A stretch of DNA of 64,000 nt. Origin: DASUPK01 sp963795665. GTDB lineage: Bacteria; Actinomycetota; Thermoleophilia; Solirubrobacterales; 70-9. Below are positions 26,727 to 36,824 of this stretch, piece by piece. A program made the translations under genes and the position numbers. The notes under the pieces were generated by a model. That model had not been told where the DNA came from. It ran no database searches and was given only the letters and a program-made list of their open reading frames with translations. The number at the start of each line of letters is the position of its first letter. Position 1 is the first letter of the stretch. The stretch is taken from contig CAWCIP010000013.1 in the NCBI GenBank assembly GCA_963795665.1, positions 124,001 to 188,000 on the forward strand, given 5' to 3'.

Positions 26727-27799
26727 CTCCGCTGGGGCGTCTGTTGACCGAGTGCCTCGGCGAGGCGCTCGGCGGCCTCGCGCTGATCGTCATCCAGGTC
26801 GGTCGGGACCATCAGCTCGAAGACGACGTGCTGGCTTCCCCGCCGGCCCCCGCGGAGCGGCGGCAGGCCACGGCCGCTGAGCACGGTGGTCTCGCCATGC
26901 TGGGTCCCGGCCGGCACGGCGACGGCAAGCTCCCCGTCGAGCGTCGGAACGAAGACCTCGCCCCCGACGATCGCCGTCGTCACCGGCACTTCGGCGCGCG
27001 TGATCAACTCAGTTCCCTGGCGCGTGAACCGCCCGTCCGGCTCGACTCGAATCTCGACGTAGAGGTCGCCCTGCCGGCCTCCCGGCGCCCCAACGTGCCC
27101 GGCGCCTGCGATCCGCACCCTCTGGCCGTCCTCGATCCCCGCCGGGACGTCGACCTCCCATGTCCGGGTCTCGGACACCCTGCCCGCACCGCCGCACCGC
27201 TCGCACGGCGTTTCCGGGATGCGCCCGTCGCCGCCGCAGCGATCGCAGGGCATGGCGCGGACGACCTGGCCGAAGATGCTGCGGCTCACCTCGCGGATCT
27301 GTCCGGTCCCCTCGCACTTCGGACAGGTCTCGATCGGCGTCCCCGGCTCGGCGCCGTTGCCGCGGCAGTGCTCGCAGGTGACGACGGCCTCGAAGGAGAC
27401 CTCCCGGATCTGGTCCTCGAGCACGTCCTCCAAACCGATCTCCACCACGGCCCCGATGTCCGCGCCGGCCGCCGGGCCGCCTCCGAACCCGCCGAAGGGA
27501 TCGCCGCCACCGAACAGCGAGTCGAAGATGTCCTGGATGCTCCCGAAACCGGCGCCCGGATCGAAGCCGCCCGACCGCAGCCCGTCGTGACCGAAGCGGT
27601 CGTAGGTCTGGCGGCGCTCGGCATCTGACAGCACCTCGTAGGCCTCCGCCGCCTCCTTGAACTTCTCCTCGGCCTCGGGGTCGTGCGCGTTGACGTCCGG
27701 GTGCAGCTCGCGGGCGAGCTTGCGGAATGCCTTCTTGATCTCCCCGTCGGAGGCGCTCCGCTCGACGCCCAGCACCTGGTAGTAGTCGCGCTTGGCCAC
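26723..27799 (-). CDS. dnaJ: Chaperone protein DnaJ
   Basis: A 358-aa DnaJ with J domain (HPD in ELHPDVN), a Gly/Phe region, four CxxCxGxG zinc repeats (CEHCRGNG, CPKCEGTG, CDRCGGDG, CERCGGAG) and the C-terminal substrate-binding part. It is a co-chaperone for DnaK, which is not encoded here. The gene starts 8 nt after hrcA. Confidence 0.97.
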   Translation of the reverse strand: MAKRDYYQVLGVERSASDGEIKKAFRKLARELHPDVNAHDPEAEEKFKEAAEAYEVLSDAERRQTYDRFGHDGLRSGGFDPGAGFGSIQDIFDSLFGGGDPFGGFGGGPAAGADIGAVVEIGLEDVLEDQIREVSFEAVVTCEHCRGNGAEPGTPIETCPKCEGTGQIREVSRSIFGQVVRAMPCDRCGGDGRIPETPCERCGGAGRVSETRTWEVDVPAGIEDGQRVRIAGAGHVGAPGGRQGDLYVEIRVEPDGRFTRQGTELITRAEVPVTTAIVGGEVFVPTLDGELAVAVPAGTQHGETTVLSGRGLPPLRGGRRGSQHVVFELMVPTDLDDDQREAAERLAEALGQQTPQRR

Positions 27800-27807
27800 A
27801 GGCGACC

Positions 27808-28836
27808 CTACTCGTCGTAGACCGTCTCGAAGAAGCGGGAGAGCTCGCCGGCGGCGCCCCTGACGTTGGCGATCGCGGTCGCGTAGTCCATCCGCAGCGG
27901 GCCGATGATCCCGACGGACCCGAGGTTGCGATAGCCGAGGCCGTAGTTGGCGCCGACCACGCTCACCGAGCGCAGCTCGGGTGCCGGGTTCTCGCCCCCG
28001 ATCCAGACGAAGACCGAGCGGCGATCGAGCGCTGTCCGGAGGGCGCGGAGGACGTTCACCCGGCGCTCCAGGGCACGCATCAGATCGTCCGCGTGCGGCA
28101 GGTCGGCGAGATGCTCCTCGGAGAGCAACCGGGCCGTGCCGTCGACGTAGAGGGTGTCCTCCCCGGACTCATCCAGATCGGTGAAGGCGCTGGAGATCTC
28201 CGCCAGGAAGCCCGTCTCGGCCGGGCCGAGCTCGGGGTCACGCAGACGGTCGGCGGCCATCCTTGCGCCGAGCCCGAGTCCCGCGAGGCGCTCGTTCAGG
28301 TAGCTCGCCGCCCACTCGACAAGGCCGGTGTCGACCTCGTCGTCGAAGGTGAAGACGCGCTTGGTGACGCCGCCGTTCGAGGCGATCACCACGACCATCA
28401 CGACCTTCGGCTGCAGTCTGAGCACCTCGATTCGGTGGATCGTGGCCGTGTGGAGAGGCGGTGCGGTGACCAGCGCGACCAGGTCCGTGACCTGGGAGAG
28501 GGTCGTGGTGGTCTCGCGGATCGCGGTGTCGACCTCGCGCCTCATCCGGGAGATCCCGAGCTCGTTCGAGGCGGGCTGCGGCAGGCGGTCCTGGTGCGCC
28601 AGTAACCGCTCGACGTAGAGCCGATAGCCAGTGTCGGTGGGCACGCGGCCCGCGGAGGTGTGCGGATGGGTGAGGAAGCCCTCGTCCTCCAGGCTGGCGA
28701 GCTCCGCGCGCACGGTCGAGGCGCTCCAGTCGATGTCCGGCCGGTTGGCGAGCGCGCGCGACCCGACCGGGCGCCCGTCGTCGACGTAGCGCTCGACCAC
28801 CAATCTAAGGATCTGGCTCTGGCGTTCGGTCAGCAC
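27808..28836 (-). CDS. hrcA: Heat-inducible transcription repressor HrcA
   Basis: A 342-aa repressor of heat-shock genes that binds CIRCE inverted repeats. The N-terminal winged helix has LTERQSQILRLVVERYVDDGRPVGS (read in part) and the C-terminal part has GPLRMDYATAIANV near the end. No CIRCE element is found upstream of hrcA itself or elsewhere in the window, so its targets lie outside. TATCAT lies 7 nt before the GTG. Confidence 0.95.
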   Translation of the reverse strand: MLTERQSQILRLVVERYVDDGRPVGSRALANRPDIDWSASTVRAELASLEDEGFLTHPHTSAGRVPTDTGYRLYVERLLAHQDRLPQPASNELGISRMRREVDTAIRETTTTLSQVTDLVALVTAPPLHTATIHRIEVLRLQPKVVMVVVIASNGGVTKRVFTFDDEVDTGLVEWAASYLNERLAGLGLGARMAADRLRDPELGPAETGFLAEISSAFTDLDESGEDTLYVDGTARLLSEEHLADLPHADDLMRALERRVNVLRALRTALDRRSVFVWIGGENPAPELRSVSVVGANYGLGYRNLGSVGIIGPLRMDYATAIANVRGAAGELSRFFETVYDE

Positions 28837-28843
28837 AGAGCTG

Positions 28844-28849
28844 ATGATA
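28844..28849 (-). promoter_or_regulatory. -10 hexamer for hrcA
   Basis: TATCAT lies 7 nt before the GTG start of hrcA; leaderless type. No CIRCE repeat overlaps it. Confidence 0.45.
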
Positions 28850-28864
28850 GGAACGCGGCGCGCG

Positions 28865-29269
28865 CTAGTCCGCGCTCAGCTCTGCCTGGGCGTTCCTGAT
28901 CACCTGGTTCTCGCCCTGCGCGGCGACCGTGTCGATCACGACGCGCCCGTCCGAAGCCTCCTTGACCGTGCCGCTCACGACCAGCTCCTGCTCGGGGAAG
29001 CCCATCCCACGGAATTGCACGGAGAGCCGCTTGAGCGCCCGCGGGTCGCCGTCGGCCAGCGCGGCATTGCCGCGAGCGACCTGGGCCATCATCCAGAGGC
29101 CGTGGAGGATGTTGCCGGGCAGCCCGACGGCCTTGGCGAACTCCGGATCGATGTGGATCGGATTGAAGTCCCCGGAGGCGCCCGCGTAGCGATGCGGCAG
29201 GTACTTGTCGGGCGTCACCCGGAGCTCCGGGATGGAGTCGCCTTCGTTGAGCTCATTGAGACCGGGCAT
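28865..29269 (-). CDS. MaoC-like (3R)-hydroxyacyl dehydratase, HadB type
   Basis: A 134-aa hot-dog-fold dehydratase with the hydratase motif YAGASGDFNPIHIDPEFA and GLPGNILHGLWMM, where the Asp and His are catalytic. It follows the HadA-type gene by 2 nt, and together they look like the HadA/HadB heterodimer used in fatty-acid elongation of mycobacteria. The ATG at 29269 restores the normal N-terminus. Substrate chain length cannot be judged. Confidence 0.9.
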   Translation of the reverse strand: MPGLNELNEGDSIPELRVTPDKYLPHRYAGASGDFNPIHIDPEFAKAVGLPGNILHGLWMMAQVARGNAALADGDPRALKRLSVQFRGMGFPEQELVVSGTVKEASDGRVVIDTVAAQGENQVIRNAQAELSAD

Positions 29270-29271
29270 GT

Positions 29272-29715
29272 TCAGACCCCCCTGACGATGTTCGTCCAGG
29301 TGCCCTTCACGGTCTGCTTGCCCTCCTGGTTGGTCGAGGTCGTCTCGAAGACGTAGAAGCCCTTGCCGTCCTTCTCGTAGATCTCGTCGCAGGTTGCCGT
29401 GGTCTCGATCACGTCGCCATGGCAGACCGGTTCGTCCCACTCGAACTCCTGCGATCCGTGCAGCATCGTGGCCAGGTTGATGCCGACGTCCGGGTCGAGG
29501 ATCGCGGGGCCCATCGCGCGGGCGCTGTAGACGACGCAGAACATCGGAGGGGCGACCAGATCGCGGAAACCGGCCGACTTGGCCGCCTCGTGGTTGCGAT
29601 GCACGTCGCTCCCCGCCCCGATCGCATCGGCGAACTCGCGGATCTTCTCGGCCCCGACCTCATAGGTGGTCGCGGGCCACTGCTTGCCGATTGCATCGGT
29701 CTTGACGGGGGTCAT
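29272..29715 (-). CDS. FAS1-like MaoC-N dehydratase subunit, HadA type
   Basis: A 147-aa hot-dog protein of the MaoC N-terminal type, which lacks the full hydratase motif and serves as the substrate-channel partner of HadB. It shows the family sequence FRDLVAPPMFCVVY and the end TSTNQEGKQTVKGTWTNIVRG. Encoded 2 nt before the HadB-type gene. TAGAAT is 12 nt before the ATG, giving a very short leader. Confidence 0.9.
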   Translation of the reverse strand: MTPVKTDAIGKQWPATTYEVGAEKIREFADAIGAGSDVHRNHEAAKSAGFRDLVAPPMFCVVYSARAMGPAILDPDVGINLATMLHGSQEFEWDEPVCHGDVIETTATCDEIYEKDGKGFYVFETTSTNQEGKQTVKGTWTNIVRGV

Positions 29716-29791
29716 CTCAGGCGCGCGATTCTAGGCACAGAGCGATGCCGCGCGCCGCTTGGCGGCGGCGTGGCTACGCTAGGAACCGAAG

Positions 29792-30406
29792 GTGTCCTCG
29801 TTCCTGACCACCACGGATCCCGAGGGTGGATTGCGCTTTCGCTCATTCGCGATCCCCCTGATCATCGCCGTGATCTGCGCTGCGATCGTGGCCTCGATGG
29901 CGCTCGCCGGCCTCGTCGGCGCCGGGCTCGGCATGGCGGTCGGGGCGGTCGCCGCGACGTCGCTCGTCGTCTTCGCCTCCCGGGCAAAGCCCGACCGGCG
30001 GCTCGAGGTCGCCGAGTCCGTGGACAGCGGCCACCGTGTCCTGGTGGTCGCCGTCACCGAGGCGACCGCGGATTCGGCGCAGCGCATCGCACGGCTCGCG
30101 GGATCCGCTGAGGACGTCCGCGTGGTCGTGCCCGTCCCGAGCCACCGGCTCGATCGCTGGCTCTCCGCGGAGGACGACGCCCGCCGGGAGGCGGAGGGCA
30201 GCCTGGCACGCTCGGCAGGCGCGCTGGTCGCGGCGGGGCTGCCGGTGAGCGGTTCGGTCGGGGACCCCGACCCCGCCCAGGCGCTCGAGGACGAGCTGCA
30301 CGACTTCCCTGCCGACGAAGTGATCCTGCTCACCGGCAACGGCAAGGACCCTCTCGCGAAGGTCGAGGGCCGCCTCGGCATCCCGCTCAGGCGCGTCGGC
30401 GCCTAG
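29792..30406 (+). CDS. Hypothetical protein with two membrane helices and a UspA-like soluble part
   Basis: A 204-aa protein starting with GTG. Residues about 20-62 form two membrane helices, rich in Gly and Ala. The rest is soluble, with alternating strand and helix segments (GHRVLVVAVTEA, EDVRVVVPVPSHRLDRWLS, ADEVILLTGNG) that resemble a universal-stress-like or GABPi-type fold, but no nucleotide motif is clear. I do not recognise a named family. Its stop overlaps that of the convergent SnoaL-like gene. Confidence 0.7.
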   Translation: MSSFLTTTDPEGGLRFRSFAIPLIIAVICAAIVASMALAGLVGAGLGMAVGAVAATSLVVFASRAKPDRRLEVAESVDSGHRVLVVAVTEATADSAQRIARLAGSAEDVRVVVPVPSHRLDRWLSAEDDARREAEGSLARSAGALVAAGLPVSGSVGDPDPAQALEDELHDFPADEVILLTGNGKDPLAKVEGRLGIPLRRVGA

Positions 30407-30805
30407 GCGCTCTCCCGCTCCTCCGCCAGGCGGACGGCCTCGTCGGCCGTCGGCACCATCGCGAGAAAGCTGCACAGCCCGTCGTCGTTGACGTCGAAGA
30501 GGAAGGCGATGTCCATGCTCACGGCGATCCCCCCGCGCCCTCGTCCCTCCTGGTGAATGGCCGTGACGACGTGCCGCTCCCCGACCGGGATGCTGTCCGT
30601 CACCTCGGCGGTGACCTTCTCCCAGGCGTCAGTCCAGGAATGGATCCAGGAGACGAAGCCGTCGTGGCCGCTGTAGGTCCCCGAGTTCACCAGCTCGGGC
30701 GAGGCGTACACCTCGACGTCCTCCGTGAGAACGGCCAGCATCCGCGGCACGTCGCCGGCGTTGAAGGCGTCCATGCCGCCCTGTGCCATAGCCCTCCGCT
30801 CCTCG

Positions 30806-30816
<11 letters not shown>
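30403..30816 (-). CDS. SnoaL-like / NTF2-fold protein
   Basis: A 137-aa NTF2-fold protein: MDAFNAGDVPRMLAVLTEDVEVYASP and SWTDAWEKVTAEV are typical (read in part). It begins 11 nt inside the end of lepA, so it may be coupled to it. A start at the next ATG (30789) is possible. Function cannot be predicted. Confidence 0.8.
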
Positions 30817-32611
<1,795 letters not shown>

Positions 32612-32650
32612 GGGCGGAGTGGAAGGGTAGGGCGCAAGCGATCCCGGAAG

Positions 32651-32656
32651 TAGAGT
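32651..32656 (+). promoter_or_regulatory. -10 hexamer for the methyltransferase gene
   Basis: TAGAGT lies 7 nt before the GTG at 32664; this favours that start over the GTG at 32655, which is inside the hexamer. Confidence 0.45.
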
Positions 32657-32663
32657 GCGCGCC

Positions 32664-33437
32664 GTGGAGTGGAGCCTCGGGTACTACGAGCGGATCGCTG
32701 AGCAGCTCCTGCCGGCCGCTGAGGTCGTCGTCGAGAAGGCGGCGCCCGCCGACGGCGAGCGCGTCGTCGACGTCGGCTGCGGAACCGGGAACGGCGCCCT
32801 GCTCGCCGCCGAGCGGGGAGCGAAGGTCACTGGCGTCGACCCGGCACAGCGGCTGATCGATGCGGCAGCGGCACAGGCCACGGAGCGCGGGCTCGACGCT
32901 GACTTCGTGCTTGGCGACGCTGCCTCAATCCCGCTCCCGGACGACAGTGCCGAAGTCGTGCTCTCGGTCTTCGGCATCGTCTTCGCGCCCGATCCACAGG
33001 CAGCCGCCGCCGAGGCCGTGCGCGTCCTCGCAGCAGGGGGCCGGATCGTGATCTCAGCCTGGATCCCGGAAGGCGCAATCTTCAAGGCGGTCAGGACCAG
33101 GCGCGAGGCACTCGCAGCCATCGCCGAGGAGCCGGCGGGGCCGCCACCCCTCGCCTGGCACGAGCCCGGCGCGCTCGGCGAGCTCTTCGGAGCCCATGGC
33201 CTCTCAGTCTCGATCGAGGAGCAGACGATCGCCTTCGAGGCGAACTCTGCGCGTGAGTTCGCGGAGGAGGAGTTCGAGCATCACCCGATGTGGATCGCGG
33301 CCCGAGAGAAGCTCGGGCCGCAGCGAGCCGAGGAGCTACGCGACCGGGGGCTGCTGATCTACGAGGAGGACAACGAGGACCCCTCGGCCTTCCGCGTGAC
33401 CAGCCGCTACGTGGTGGCCGAGATCACGCCGCGGTAG
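32664..33437 (+). CDS. Class I SAM-dependent methyltransferase
   Basis: A 257-aa methyltransferase with motif I VVDVGCGTGNGALLAAERG and acidic ribose-binding VTGVDPA. FVLGDAASIPLPDDSAEVVLS supplies motifs II and III. It resembles UbiE/methyltransferase-11-type enzymes acting on small molecules; the substrate is unknown. The start MEWSLGYYE is chosen from the promoter position. Its last 14 bases overlap the convergent DUF5519 gene. Confidence 0.88.
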   Translation: MEWSLGYYERIAEQLLPAAEVVVEKAAPADGERVVDVGCGTGNGALLAAERGAKVTGVDPAQRLIDAAAAQATERGLDADFVLGDAASIPLPDDSAEVVLSVFGIVFAPDPQAAAAEAVRVLAAGGRIVISAWIPEGAIFKAVRTRREALAAIAEEPAGPPPLAWHEPGALGELFGAHGLSVSIEEQTIAFEANSAREFAEEEFEHHPMWIAAREKLGPQRAEELRDRGLLIYEEDNEDPSAFRVTSRYVVAEITPR

Positions 33438-33777
33438 CCGGCGAGGAGAGCCCGTAGCGGGCGACGATGCGGTCGTAGTTCAGCCGCATCAGCTCGATCA
33501 CGTCGCGGACGTCATCGTCGGAATCGATCCGGCGGGCGGCCATCGCGTTCTTGCCGGGGAAGACGGGATGATCGACCACGCGTCCCTGCTCCCTGAGGGC
33601 CGTGCCGACCTCCTTGCCGAAGCTGAAATGCGCAGCGTGGTCGCCGTGCAGGTGGCCCACCTCGTGGCGATTGACCCGGAAGCCCCACTCGCCCCGCTTG
33701 CCGTATCCCGCCTCGACTCCGGGCCAGGAGGTGACCTCGTCGGTGATCGTCTCCCTGGCTGATCTCTGCTCGGACAT
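33424..33777 (-). CDS. DUF5519 (luciferase-domain) family protein, putative SoxR target
   Basis: A 117-aa protein of the DUF5519 family, called luciferase-like in databases although no luciferase activity is implied. Features are VTSWPGVEAG, RVNRHEVGHLHGDHAAHFSFGKEVG and DHPVFPGKN; the histidine-rich segment may bind a metal or heme, which is inference. The start at 33777 is set by GAGGAGG 7 nt upstream, unlike the many leaderless genes here. Its promoter contains a SoxR-type box in a 19-bp spacer, so redox induction is likely. Confidence 0.82.
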   Translation of the reverse strand: MSEQRSARETITDEVTSWPGVEAGYGKRGEWGFRVNRHEVGHLHGDHAAHFSFGKEVGTALREQGRVVDHPVFPGKNAMAARRIDSDDDVRDVIELMRLNYDRIVARYGLSSPATAA

Positions 33778-33809
33778 CGTGCGCCTCCTCGTCGAGTGGG
33801 TGTGAGTCC

Positions 33810-33840
33810 AAGCTACAAGCTCAAGTGAGCTTGAAGTCAA
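33810..33840 (-). promoter_or_regulatory. SoxR-type promoter: -35, soxbox and -10 with 19-bp spacer
   Basis: On the minus strand TTGACT (33835-33840) and TAGCTT (33810-33815) are separated by exactly 19 bp. The spacer carries the near-perfect palindrome CTCAAG-TGAG-CTTGA (33819-33836), close to the known soxbox. Long spacers with a central palindrome are the hallmark of MerR/SoxR-activated promoters. Confidence 0.7.
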
Positions 33841-33865
33841 GGGCGATCCATGCTTCGCTGTCCTG

Positions 33866-34321
33866 ATGGATGACCATGACCTCCTGACGATCAGCGAGGT
33901 GGCGAAGCGCAGCGGCGTCGCAGCCTCGGCCCTCCGCTTCTACGAGGACCGCGACCTGATCACCTCCGAGCGCGCCGGCTCGGGCCACCGCCGCTACCCC
34001 CGTTCCGTGCTCCGGCGAATCGCGTTCATCGTCTTCGCGCAGCGGATCGGCCTGACGCTGAGCGAGATCGCGGGCGAGCTCTCCAAGCTGCCTCCCGACC
34101 GCGCCCCGACCCGCAGCGACTGGTCGCGGCTCTCCGCCGGCTGGACCTCGCGGATCGACGAGCGAATCGCCGAGCTGGAGCGCCTGCGGGCCGGGCTGAC
34201 CGAGTGCATCGGCTGCGGCTGCCTCTCCCTGGATCGCTGCAAGCTGGCCAATCCGAACGACCGGGCGGCCGGCTCGGGCCCGGGCCCGCGCTACTGGGTC
34301 GGCGACCCGCGCCCCGCCTAG
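33866..34321 (+). CDS. soxR: Redox-sensitive transcriptional activator SoxR
   Basis: A 151-aa MerR-family regulator with the [2Fe-2S] cluster ligands of SoxR: Cys114, Cys117, Cys119 and Cys125 in CIGCGCLSLDRC. The DNA-binding helices are in ISEVAKRSGVAASALRFYEDRDL (residues 8-30, partly quoted). In actinobacteria SoxR usually answers redox-active metabolites, not superoxide itself. It is divergent from the DUF5519 gene, and the soxbox lies between them. The length is normal. Confidence 0.95.
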   Translation: MDDHDLLTISEVAKRSGVAASALRFYEDRDLITSERAGSGHRRYPRSVLRRIAFIVFAQRIGLTLSEIAGELSKLPPDRAPTRSDWSRLSAGWTSRIDERIAELERLRAGLTECIGCGCLSLDRCKLANPNDRAAGSGPGPRYWVGDPRPA

Positions 34322-34327
34322 TCCCCG

Positions 34328-34720
34328 TCACCCCCAGAGGTTCGCGCTCGCAAGCAGATCCTCGGGATCGTTGGACCACTCGAAGCGGGCGAGCCTCTGA
34401 TCGCGAATCTCGAACAGCATGCCCATTCGCTGGCGGACCTCGATGCCGCTGCCCCGCCCGTGGAAGAGAACGCTCGCGACCAAGCCGACGAGATCGCCGT
34501 TCTCCGCGAGCCGTTCGACCTCGATCTCGATCGACCTGTAGGCGCGCCCGAACGCCGATTCGGCCCCCTCGAAGCCGGCCCGCCCGTGGCGCGTCCCGGT
34601 CTCGATCGCGTCGGGTGGGTTGACCCATTCGATCTCGCCGCTCAGCAGCTCCTCGGGGATCGATTCCAGCTTCCGCCAGCAATCCAGGATCCGGTCGACG
34701 ATCTCGACGTTCGAGGCGAT
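34328..34720 (-). CDS. SnoaL-like / NTF2-fold protein with non-canonical start
   Basis: About 130 aa of NTF2 fold: NVEIVDRILDCWRK, EEIEW-like GEIEWVNPPD, GRAGFEGA and LFEIRDQRLARFEW. The family normally begins M-x-x-NVEIV, and here that position is ATC (34718-34720), not ATG. No ATG or GTG lies between it and a region inside murJ (GTG 34804, ATG 34831), which would add about 30 Pro/Arg/Ser-rich residues. Either the start is non-canonical or a base is wrong. Confidence 0.65.
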   Translation of the reverse strand: MASNVEIVDRILDCWRKLESIPEELLSGEIEWVNPPDAIETGTRHGRAGFEGAESAFGRAYRSIEIEVERLAENGDLVGLVASVLFHGRGSGIEVRQRMGMLFEIRDQRLARFEWSNDPEDLLASANLWG

Positions 34721-34739
34721 GCGCCCAGTATGGCGCCGC

Positions 34740-36512
34740 CTAGATGTGCCGGGCGAGGCGCGTGATCTGCCTCGCCTCGGGGACGCGCAGGGCGAGCACA
34801 GCACCGAAATAGGTGACGAAGCCGGCGGCAAGGGCCGCGCCGAGCGAGACGATCTGAGCGATCGTGCTCCTCCCCAGGGCGTCGTCGAGGCCGTACCAGA
34901 CCAGATAGCTCACCCCTGCGAGCAACGCGGCGGCCGCCAGCACGCGGGCGGCAGTGCCCATCAGGCGCGTCAGCTCCAGCCCCTCGAGCTGGCGCCGCAG
35001 GATCACCACCTCGGCCACCACGCTGGAGACGGTGGCGATCACGGTCGCCGCGACCACTCCGCCGACGCCGAACGGCGAGTAGAGGGCGAACGAGAAGATG
35101 ATGTCCACGACGAGGTTGGAGCCCGCCACGGCGGTCGGGATCCAGGGCCGCTGGAGGCTGAAGAAGGTCCGGGTCAGCATCAGGTAGAGGCCATTGAAGG
35201 GCAGCGAGAAGGCGAACCAAAAAAGGGCCTGCGCCACGAGGTGGGTCTGCGCGGCGTCGAACTCGCCGCGCTGGTAGATGAGCCGGGTCATGGGCACCGA
35301 CAGCACCAGGATCGCGGCGGCCGCGGGGACCAGCAGCAGCAGGATCTGCCGCATCCCGTTCGCCATCGTCGCCCGCAGGTTCACCCACTCCTGCCGTGCG
35401 GCGAAGCGGGCGAGCGTGGGGAACGTCACGGTCGCCACGGCGACCGAGAAGATCCCCTGCGGCAGCATGTAGATGCGGAACGCCTTGTCGATTGCCGCGG
35501 GCGCCTCGTTCGAGACGAGCGTCCCGACGATGCTGTTGAGGAGCAGGTCGAAATTGATCAGCCCGAGGCTGAGGGTCACCGGCAGCATCAGGAGCAGGAC
35601 CCTCTTGACCTCCGGGATGTGCCAGTCGAAGTCGCGGGTCAGGCGGAACGGCGTGTTGCGCAGGTCCCACGCCGGGATCGCGAGCTGCACCACCGTTCCC
35701 ACCAGCACCCCGATCGCATATGCGTAGATCCGGTCGTTGCCGTGGAAGAGCGGCTCCAGCACGACGAGCACGGCGATGATCACCACGTTCCAGAAGAAGG
35801 GGGAGATCGCGAACGCGGCAAACCGGTCGTAGCTGTTCAGGACCCCGACCACCATCCCCGTCGCGCCGAGCAGGATCAGGATCGGGAAGAGGATCTGCGA
35901 GAGCGTGACGGTGAGATCGAGGATCTCCCCGCTGAAGCCGGGGGCGAAGATCGGCGTGATGACGGGCGCGAGCAGGATGAAGAGCGCCGTGATCGCCCCG
36001 AGCACCAGGGTGACCAGATAGATCAGCGTCGAGGCGAGCCTGAACGCCTCCCGCTTGTTGCCTTTCTCCAGCTCCTCGGTGAAGACCGGCACGAAGGCCG
36101 CCTGGATCGCGGCGTCGGCGAACAGGGAGCGCACCAGGTTCGGCACCTGGAACGCGATCGTGAAGGCCGACATCGGCCCCGTGATGCCGAAGTAGCTCGC
36201 CGCGACTATCTCCCGGACCAGGCCGGCGACGCGAGAGAAGGCGGTGGCGATGGAGAAGAACGCGGTCGAGCGCCCGAGGCGCCCCTCCTTCTCGTCGAAG
36301 TCCGGAGGGACGAACGGGGTCGTCGGGGTCGGCGCCGGGATCGCCATGAAGGTCGAGGTGTCCATCGAGACCGCCTCGTGACGGCGCTCGATCTGCTCGG
36401 CCTCCTCGGTCTCTCTTTGCTCGACCGCCGGGAACTCGCGCGTCGAGGGATCGAAGGGCTCCGCCGGAGCCGGCGGCTCGCCCCCAATCCCGTCGTCGCC
36501 CCTCTCGGTCAT
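34740..36512 (-). CDS. murJ: Lipid II flippase MurJ (MviN)
   Basis: A 590-aa polytopic protein moving lipid II across the membrane for cell-wall synthesis. After about 80 hydrophilic residues come FFSIATAFSRVAGLVREI and AASYFGITGPMSAFTIAFQVPNLVRSLFADAAIQAAFVPVF (key parts quoted), which are the family signature, then about 14 helices. Arg and Asp residues of the central cavity are present. There is no C-terminal kinase-like domain as in mycobacterial MurJ. Divergent from rpsT with only 39 bp between starts. Confidence 0.95.
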   Translation of the reverse strand: MTERGDDGIGGEPPAPAEPFDPSTREFPAVEQRETEEAEQIERRHEAVSMDTSTFMAIPAPTPTTPFVPPDFDEKEGRLGRSTAFFSIATAFSRVAGLVREIVAASYFGITGPMSAFTIAFQVPNLVRSLFADAAIQAAFVPVFTEELEKGNKREAFRLASTLIYLVTLVLGAITALFILLAPVITPIFAPGFSGEILDLTVTLSQILFPILILLGATGMVVGVLNSYDRFAAFAISPFFWNVVIIAVLVVLEPLFHGNDRIYAYAIGVLVGTVVQLAIPAWDLRNTPFRLTRDFDWHIPEVKRVLLLMLPVTLSLGLINFDLLLNSIVGTLVSNEAPAAIDKAFRIYMLPQGIFSVAVATVTFPTLARFAARQEWVNLRATMANGMRQILLLLVPAAAAILVLSVPMTRLIYQRGEFDAAQTHLVAQALFWFAFSLPFNGLYLMLTRTFFSLQRPWIPTAVAGSNLVVDIIFSFALYSPFGVGGVVAATVIATVSSVVAEVVILRRQLEGLELTRLMGTAARVLAAAALLAGVSYLVWYGLDDALGRSTIAQIVSLGAALAAGFVTYFGAVLALRVPEARQITRLARHI

Positions 36513-36551
36513 TGCTCTATTCTCTTCGCCGCCCGCCTCGCGGGTCTTTTC

Positions 36552-36818
36552 ATGGCCAACATCGCCTCACAGAAGAAGCGGAATGCGCGCACCGAGCGCG
36601 AGCGGGTCGAGAACCTGCGCTTTCGGAGCTCCGTGAAGACTCATTTCAAGCGGCTCGAAGCGGCCGTCCAGTCGGGCAACTCCGAAACCGTCGCCTCGGA
36701 GCACAAGGCGCTGATCTCGCGGATCGACAAGGCCGTGCAGAAGGGCGCCCTGCACCGCAATACGGGCGCGCGCAAGAAGTCCCGCGCCGCCGGCCTCGTC
36801 GGCGCCGCATCGAAGTAA
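36552..36818 (+). CDS. rpsT: 30S ribosomal protein S20
   Basis: An 88-aa basic helical protein binding 16S rRNA. MANIASQKKRNARTERER and ALHRNTGARKKSR are standard. The very long open frame upstream in the same phase is the shadow of murJ. TATTCT at 36518-36523 is a possible -10, giving a leader of about 20 nt with no clear Shine-Dalgarno. It is followed by the convergent holA gene after 6 nt; the rpsT-holA neighbourhood is frequent. Confidence 0.97.
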   Translation: MANIASQKKRNARTERERVENLRFRSSVKTHFKRLEAAVQSGNSETVASEHKALISRIDKAVQKGALHRNTGARKKSRAAGLVGAASK

Positions 36819-36824
36819 CCGGGC

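Noticed and set aside
34620..36551. Plus-strand frame fused in front of rpsT
   Set aside because: Antisense to murJ and of low-complexity charged composition; only the last 88 codons are S20.
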